In this document: in pieces, positions 5,621 to 9,110 of the stretch | Position numbering within the stretch: position 1 is the stretch's first letter | Layout: the number at the start of each line of letters is the position of its first letter | From: Endomicrobium sp. | Lineage (GTDB): Bacteria > Elusimicrobiota > Endomicrobiia > Endomicrobiales > Endomicrobiaceae | NCBI GenBank assembly: GCA_031277075.1 | Contig: JAISLV010000176.1 | Location: forward strand, 1 to 9,110 | Length of the DNA: 9,110 bases | Direction: 5' to 3' | Notes under the pieces: generated by a model | What the model was told of the DNA's origin: nothing | Database searches by the model: none | The model's input: only the letters and a program-made list of their open reading frames with translations | Made by a program: the position numbers and the translations under genes

Positions 5621-5629
5621 ATTATAGCA
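5621..5629 (-). promoter_or_regulatory. Extended -10 promoter of the MATE gene
   Basis: The minus strand reads TGCTATAAT, identical to the box before the HD gene, with ATG 5610 starting 10 bases after it. No good -35 is seen at the usual distance. Confidence 0.65.
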
Positions 5630-5665
5630 TTTTATAAATATTTTGCACGGTAAACGCAAAACTGC

Positions 5666-5694
5666 TTGAAAATATAAAGTAAAAAGGGTATTAT
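5666..5694 (+). promoter_or_regulatory. Sigma70-type promoter of the outer-membrane/hydrolase operon
   Basis: TTGAAA (5666-5671) and TATTAT (5689-5694) are each one base from consensus and exactly 17 bases apart. Initiation near 5701 gives a leader of about 54 bases carrying two Shine-Dalgarno sequences. It is divergent from the MATE promoter 40 bases away. Confidence 0.75.
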
Positions 5695-5732
5695 ATTTAC
5701 TCTGACGCCGCTCAGTTAAAAGGAGCGCATAA

Positions 5733-5813
5733 ATGACGCAAGCAAGAGGTTATTATGAAGAAATTTTTGACTGTTTCGGCATTTTTATTTTTATGTTCGT
5801 CGGTTGCGTTTAG
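5733..5813 (+). CDS. Possible 26-residue upstream ORF overlapping the outer-membrane gene
   Basis: ATG 5733 follows a strong Shine-Dalgarno (AAAAGGAG, 5718-5725) at a spacing of 7 bases, better than the one serving the main gene. The frame encodes 26 residues and stops with TAG at 5811, overlapping the first 59 bases of the downstream gene in another frame. The product is hydrophobic at its end (FGIFIFMFVGCV), but this partly follows from overlapping the signal-peptide codons. It may be a leader peptide coupling translation of the downstream gene, or an accident of sequence. Confidence 0.35.
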   Translation: MTQARGYYEEIFDCFGIFIFMFVGCV

Positions 5814-6999
5814 CGAGTATTTTTACCTTAAAGACGGGGAGGAGATAAACGGTAAAATAGTTTTTGAGACGACGTCTACTCTAAGGATCGCCGTGCGTGG
5901 AAGCAATAAACATAGAGTTTTGCAGATAAAAGATATTTATGAAATTTCCAAAAAAAAGAAAGCCGTCGTTCCAAAATCTGCGGAAACTTACGGCGTTGAA
6001 TACGCTAAAACCGCTTTTACCAGCAAAAAACAGTCTAATCTTTCAGGAGCGCAGGAATATGTTACCGACAATAAATCAGGCGTTCTTGTCTATAGCGTAA
6101 AAGAAACTGAGACGCCTTCAGGCAATAAAAGCGCGTCTGGCGCTGCGGTTCAATCTTCAAACGACGACGAATTTGACGCGGCGGCTTATTTGCTTAGCGG
6201 GCAAAGTTCTCAAGAACCAGCCGCGCAGGCAAAACCCGCTTCAAAGACCGCCGCAAAATCAAAATCCTCAGTTTCGTCTTCAAGCGACGACGAATTTGAC
6301 GCCGCCGCTTATTTGCTTGGCAATTCTGCGGCGCCTGCGCCTAAAGAAAAAGCTCCAGAGGCAACAACGGCGTCAAAAAAGAAAGAAGACGTCTACGATA
6401 ACGACAATTACGACGCTTCAAAATACCGCATAAAAGAAAGCGACAGTTCTTCATCAGGGCGGTATTTTAGCGGAAAGCCCGATAATGAAACTCTGCTTGC
6501 TTTGTCGTTTGATTTGAAAGGATCGGTAAATTTTGACGGGACTGTGAAAAAAGAAGGAGTTAATATAGATTTAAGCGGAGATTCTGATTACGGGATAAGC
6601 GTTTCTGCCGAACATTACGCTTATCTTACAAAATTATTCGCTTTGGGGTTGGGCGCGGAATATAATTTTCAGAGATATTTAAACGAGACGGGAAGATACA
6701 GTTTTCTTCCGTTTTTCATAGCTGCAAAAATGCGCGCGCTAAGCGAAGACGATTATCACATATACGCGACGGCGCGTTTAGGATACGGCGTTTTTATGGC
6801 GAATTCTTCTTATTGGCTTGGCGACGTTTACGGCGGCTTTTACTGCGCGGGCGGCGTAGGCGCTTCGTATAAGCGTTTTACTTTTCAGCTTCTTTACTCT
6901 TATAACGGAGGAAGTTTAAATTATAAAGTCGCCGCTGACGAAATTGACGTCAGCGTTTCTTTTTCAAAGCTCGGGCTATATTTCGGCTATTTGTTTTAG
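5755..6999 (+). CDS. Outer-membrane beta-barrel protein with a repeated acidic linker
   Basis: This is a 414-residue exported protein. Residues 1-20 form a signal peptide with likely cleavage after AFS-20; C14 is not in a lipobox. Residues 21 to about 68 form a small beta domain (YLKDGEEINGKIV to QIKDIYEIS), of the kind often found in secreted bacterial proteins that start KDG-x-x-x-x-G-x-V. Residues about 70-235 are a Ser/Ala/Lys-rich linker holding two near-identical DDEFDAAAYLL motifs (137-147 and 178-188, period 41) and a diverged third (216-226). Residues about 245-414 alternate polar and aromatic residues as in an outer-membrane barrel and end in GLYFGYLF, with the terminal Phe used for barrel insertion. 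The start ATG has GAGGT 4 bases upstream. The hydrolase gene follows 28 bases later, so the two are likely co-transcribed. Function unknown. Confidence 0.88.
   Translation: MKKFLTVSAFLFLCSSVAFSEYFYLKDGEEINGKIVFETTSTLRIAVRGSNKHRVLQIKDIYEISKKKKAVVPKSAETYGVEYAKTAFTSKKQSNLSGAQEYVTDNKSGVLVYSVKETETPSGNKSASGAAVQSSNDDEFDAAAYLLSGQSSQEPAAQAKPASKTAAKSKSSVSSSSDDEFDAAAYLLGNSAAPAPKEKAPEATTASKKKEDVYDNDNYDASKYRIKESDSSSSGRYFSGKPDNETLLALSFDLKGSVNFDGTVKKEGVNIDLSGDSDYGISVSAEHYAYLTKLFALGLGAEYNFQRYLNETGRYSFLPFFIAAKMRALSEDDYHIYATARLGYGVFMANSSYWLGDVYGGFYCAGGVGASYKRFTFQLLYSYNGGSLNYKVAADEIDVSVSFSKLGLYFGYLF
6160..6432 (+). repeat. In-gene repeat coding for DDEFDAAAYLL motifs
   Basis: Bases 6160-6201 and 6283-6324 are nearly identical (GACGACGAATTTGACGC core in both), 123 bases apart and in frame. 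A third, diverged unit starts at about 6400 (NDNYDASKYRI). The spacing of 41, then 38 codons indicates tandem duplication of a linker module. Confidence 0.7.
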
Positions 7000-7027
7000 A
7001 CGGCGCAATTTTATGTTCGGAGGGAAC

Positions 7028-7876
7028 GTGAAAAAAATATTTTGTTTGCTGATATTGTTTGTTTTTTCTTCATTATCTTTTGCGGACGTTTCGGGTTTTC
7101 GCAAATATAAACTTGGAACGCTTGAATTCATAGCGATTAAAGATATGGACACGAATTTAGGAAAATCAATACTTTTAAACCCCGAAGCGCCTGTTGTAAG
7201 AGAAGTTATGTTTGACGGGCAAAATCCGTCTTCAATAAACGCTTTTGCCGTAAAAACAAAAGATAAAAATATTTTGATAGATACGGGAAACGGCGAAGGC
7301 GGCGCGATGTTTGCAAATCTTTTGTCGGCGGGATTTTCGCCCGACGATTTTTCCATTGTGATAATAACGCACATGCACGGCGACCATATCGGCGGGCTTG
7401 TGAGCGCAGACGGGGAAAGAAATTTTAAACGCGCGCAAATTTATATAGCCGCGACGGAACTTAACTATTGGCTTAACGCCGTAGGCGACAGGAATTCCGC
7501 AAGACTTATTAAATCGGTCTACGGAGGCGACTTGAAAACTTTTGACTACGACGCGAACATAACGCCTGAAATTAAGGCTTTGAGCGCCGTAGGGCATACG
7601 CCGGGACATACTATGTTTGAAATAAGTTCAGGGCAGGACAAAATTTTAGTCGTCGGCGATTTAACGCATAATATAAAAGTTCAAACCGCAGACCCGTCGA
7701 TGTCTGTAACTTTTGATTCCGACCCAAAACAAGCCGCAAATACGAGAATAAAAGTATTTAGAGACGCCGCAAAAAATAAAACCAAAATAGCGGGAATGCA
7801 CATACCGTTTCCGGGCGTAGGGTATTTGTCTGAAGCTGCGGGCGGCAAATACAATTTTGACCCAAGCTATAGGTAG
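7028..7876 (+). CDS. Secreted metallo-beta-lactamase-fold hydrolase
   Basis: The 282-residue product belongs to the metallo-beta-lactamase fold, whose members use one or two zinc ions to hydrolyse esters, lactones, thioesters or other bonds. The metal ligands are all visible: H115, H117, D119 and H120 (THMHGDH), H190 in VGHTPGHT, D211 in VVGDLTH and H258 in GMHIPF. GTG 7028 is chosen because GGAGGG (7019-7024) precedes it and the product then begins with a clean signal peptide (KKIFCLLILF, cleavage after SFA-19). ATG 7013 is an in-frame alternative without a good ribosome site, adding five residues. The protein should act in the periplasm. It lies 28 bases behind the outer-membrane gene, in the same operon. 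The VGHTPGHT context resembles lactonase-like branches, but substrate is unknown. Confidence 0.9.
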   Translation: MKKIFCLLILFVFSSLSFADVSGFRKYKLGTLEFIAIKDMDTNLGKSILLNPEAPVVREVMFDGQNPSSINAFAVKTKDKNILIDTGNGEGGAMFANLLSAGFSPDDFSIVIITHMHGDHIGGLVSADGERNFKRAQIYIAATELNYWLNAVGDRNSARLIKSVYGGDLKTFDYDANITPEIKALSAVGHTPGHTMFEISSGQDKILVVGDLTHNIKVQTADPSMSVTFDSDPKQAANTRIKVFRDAAKNKTKIAGMHIPFPGVGYLSEAAGGKYNFDPSYR

Positions 7877-7967
7877 CGCGTCTGACTTATAAAAATTGCA
7901 AAAGAGCTGTCGCTATGCGCATATTCCTCTATGCTTCGCATCTCGGCTTTTCTACTCGGATAAAATA

Positions 7968-8765
7968 ATGGATTTAGACAGTTTTATAGAGATGAAAAAC
8001 GTTTCCGTTTTACGCGGAGACAGAAAAATTTTAGACAGCGTCAGTTTAAATATAAGCCGCCGCGAAAACGCCGCTTTAATAGGTCCTAACGGCTCTGGCA
8101 AATCAACTTTTATCAAACTTATTACAGCCTCTATTTATCCCTCATATACGGGGGAAGATACTGTATGCAGGCTTTTTGGTAATTCCCGTTGGAATATTAG
8201 CGAACTAAGAAGCAAGCTCGGCATTGTAACAAACGAACTTCAATATGATTTTCACAATGAAATTACCGGATATGAAGCGGTTTTATCGGGTTTTTTTTCA
8301 AGCATAGGGCTTTTTACAAATCATAAAGTTACGCAAGCTATGAAACGGAAAGCCTGCGAGACGATAGAAATGCTTGAAGTTTCGCATTTAAAGGATAAAA
8401 AACTTGAAACGATGTCGTCTGGGGAAGCGCGGCGGTTTTTGATAGCGCGCGCTCTTGCAAACGACCCCGAAGTTTTAATTTTAGACGAACCTTCAAACAG
8501 CCTTGATATAGCAAGCTCAATAAAATTTCATAATACGCTTAGGAAGATAGCGTCTCAAAAAGCAAAAATAATATTGGTGACGCATCTGGTCTCAGATATT
8601 ATTCCAGAAATTGACAGATTTGTTTTTTTTAAAGAAGGCAAAATTTTTGCCGACGGCGGCAGGCAAGACGTTTTTACAAGCGCAAAACTTTCCGAACTTT
8701 TCGGCGTTGACGTAAAATTAACGCAAACCGACGGAATATGCGCTCTTAATATAAAGAAAAATTAA
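7968..8765 (+). CDS. Stand-alone ABC ATPase of the YlmA/ModF-like type
   Basis: This is a 265-residue cytoplasmic protein with one complete ABC ATPase domain and no membrane segments: Walker A GPNGSGKST (39-47), signature MSSGEARR (149-156, a variant of LSGGQ), Walker B VLILDEP (169-175), D-loop SNSLD (176-180) and H-loop His206. The segment VTNELQYDFHNE (88-98) followed by AVLSGFFSSIGLF (104-116) is characteristic, from memory, of a family of unpaired ATPases related to YlmA and ModF, often annotated as molybdenum or iron transport ATPases without proof. ATG 7968 is preferred because the protein then begins MDLDSFIEMKNV, the usual N-terminus; ribosome site weak. No permease gene is adjacent, unless the following MprF/YbhN-like membrane protein partners it, which that family does not normally do. 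It lies 91 bases behind the hydrolase gene and is followed by a terminator. Confidence 0.92.
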   Translation: MDLDSFIEMKNVSVLRGDRKILDSVSLNISRRENAALIGPNGSGKSTFIKLITASIYPSYTGEDTVCRLFGNSRWNISELRSKLGIVTNELQYDFHNEITGYEAVLSGFFSSIGLFTNHKVTQAMKRKACETIEMLEVSHLKDKKLETMSSGEARRFLIARALANDPEVLILDEPSNSLDIASSIKFHNTLRKIASQKAKIILVTHLVSDIIPEIDRFVFFKEGKIFADGGRQDVFTSAKLSELFGVDVKLTQTDGICALNIKKN

Positions 8766-8775
8766 AAAATAAACG

Positions 8776-8804
8776 GCGGACGGCTTTCACTCGTCCGCTT
8801 ATTT
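8776..8804 (+). terminator. Intrinsic terminator of the ABC ATPase gene
   Basis: GCGGACG (8776-8782) pairs with CGTCCGC (8792-8798) around a 9-base loop, 10 bases after the stop codon. TTATTTCAATTTTT follows, and AAATAA upstream can extend the stem with TTATTT. This closes the preceding transcription unit. Confidence 0.8.
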
Positions 8805-8838
8805 CAATTTTTGACGTTTATTAAAGCGGGTTTCAACA

Positions 8839-9110
8839 ATGAAAAAATGGATTAAAATAATACTTATACCGCTTGGCTTTTTTATTTTTATAGCGGCTTT
8901 GGCAATACTTCAAAATCAGCTTAAAAATTTGAGCTATGCCGACATTATCAACGCTTTGAAAGCCATACCCGCTTTAAGAATAGCGGCGGCTATGGGACTG
9001 GCTTTTTCTTATTACGTTCTTTTGGGCGGATACGATATAGTCGCGTTCAAATATATAGACGCAAAAGTTCCGCTTCGTCCGAAAGACATTTTGTTCGCCT
9101 GTTTTGTAAG
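8839..9110 (+). CDS. MprF/YbhN-type inner-membrane protein, 3' end outside window
   Basis: Only the first 90 residues are in the window; the frame is open at the right edge. The start MKKWIKIILIPLGFFIFIA is a membrane segment with a positive N-terminus. A second hydrophobic segment (about residues 48-68) is followed by GGYDIVAFKYIDAKVPLRPKD, which matches the conserved YDxxAxRYIxxxLPxRR-like stretch of the membrane half of MprF and of the YbhN/UPF0104 family. Those proteins flip or synthesise lysyl-phosphatidylglycerol, or have related lipid roles. Whether the C-terminal synthase domain is present cannot be seen. No Shine-Dalgarno sequence is evident before ATG 8839. It follows the terminator of the ABC gene, so it probably has its own promoter. 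Confidence 0.75.
   Translation, partial: MKKWIKIILIPLGFFIFIAALAILQNQLKNLSYADIINALKAIPALRIAAAMGLAFSYYVLLGGYDIVAFKYIDAKVPLRPKDILFACFV

Noticed and set aside
5611..5622. Upstream ATG at 5622 as MATE start
   Set aside because: It overlaps the TATAAT box, so it would not be on the transcript; ATG 5610 fits the family and the leaderless pattern.
5755..5820. Lipoprotein reading of the barrel protein (Cys14)
   Set aside because: The residues before Cys14 (LFL) do not fit a lipobox, and AFS-20 is a good signal peptidase I site.
6944..7027. TTG at 6944 as start of the metallo-hydrolase
   Set aside because: It lies inside the preceding gene and would bury the signal peptide; GTG 7028 has GGAGGG in front.
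7896..7967. TTG at 7896 as start of the ABC ATPase
   Set aside because: The added residues do not resemble the family N-terminus and there is no ribosome site; ATG 7968 gives the expected start.

Overview
The window looks like a piece of a bacterial chromosome with low to moderate GC content. The cell is Gram-negative: one protein has a signal peptide and a C-terminal beta-barrel ending in Phe, which indicates an outer membrane. Codon use (many GAC, AAA, GCG and TTT codons in an AT-rich background), together with a very long, hard-to-place Ala/Lys/Asp-rich protein at the left edge, reminds me of Elusimicrobiota (Endomicrobia). That assignment is an impression from style only; no taxonomic marker gene is present.

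Left part (1-3007): the C-terminal 685 residues of a long unrecognised protein run in from the left edge. A gene-free stretch of about 280 bases follows, and then a complete single-domain HD phosphohydrolase. Its only possible start codon lies 9 bases behind an extended -10 box, so its mRNA is probably leaderless.

Middle part (3008-4209): about 1.2 kb with little or no intact coding sequence. It holds four exact copies (one of them upstream of the HD gene) and one diverged copy of a GTCTCTAAAAA motif. Two of these form a perfect 13-base inverted pair 219 bases apart, like the ends of a small non-autonomous element. The stretch also contains several hairpins, a frame-broken small ORF, a tRNA-Leu(CAG) gene on the minus strand, and a candidate small RNA gene of about 160 bases on the minus strand with its own extended -10 promoter and an intrinsic terminator.

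Right part (4210-9110): a MATE-family multidrug or sodium antiporter is on the minus strand, again with an apparently leaderless start. It is divergent from a plus-strand cluster: an outer-membrane beta-barrel protein with a repeated acidic linker, a secreted metallo-beta-lactamase-fold hydrolase 28 bases behind it, a single-domain ABC ATPase 91 bases further on followed by a good terminator, and the first 90 residues of an MprF/YbhN-type membrane protein that runs off the right edge. A sigma70-type promoter (TTGAAA, 17-base spacer, TATTAT) precedes the outer-membrane gene. The outer-membrane and hydrolase genes are almost certainly co-transcribed; the ABC gene may be.

The most promising new signals are the candidate small RNA next to tRNA-Leu, the repeat family around the HD gene, and the shared promoter architecture (TGNTATAAT, with the start codon 9-10 bases later in two genes).
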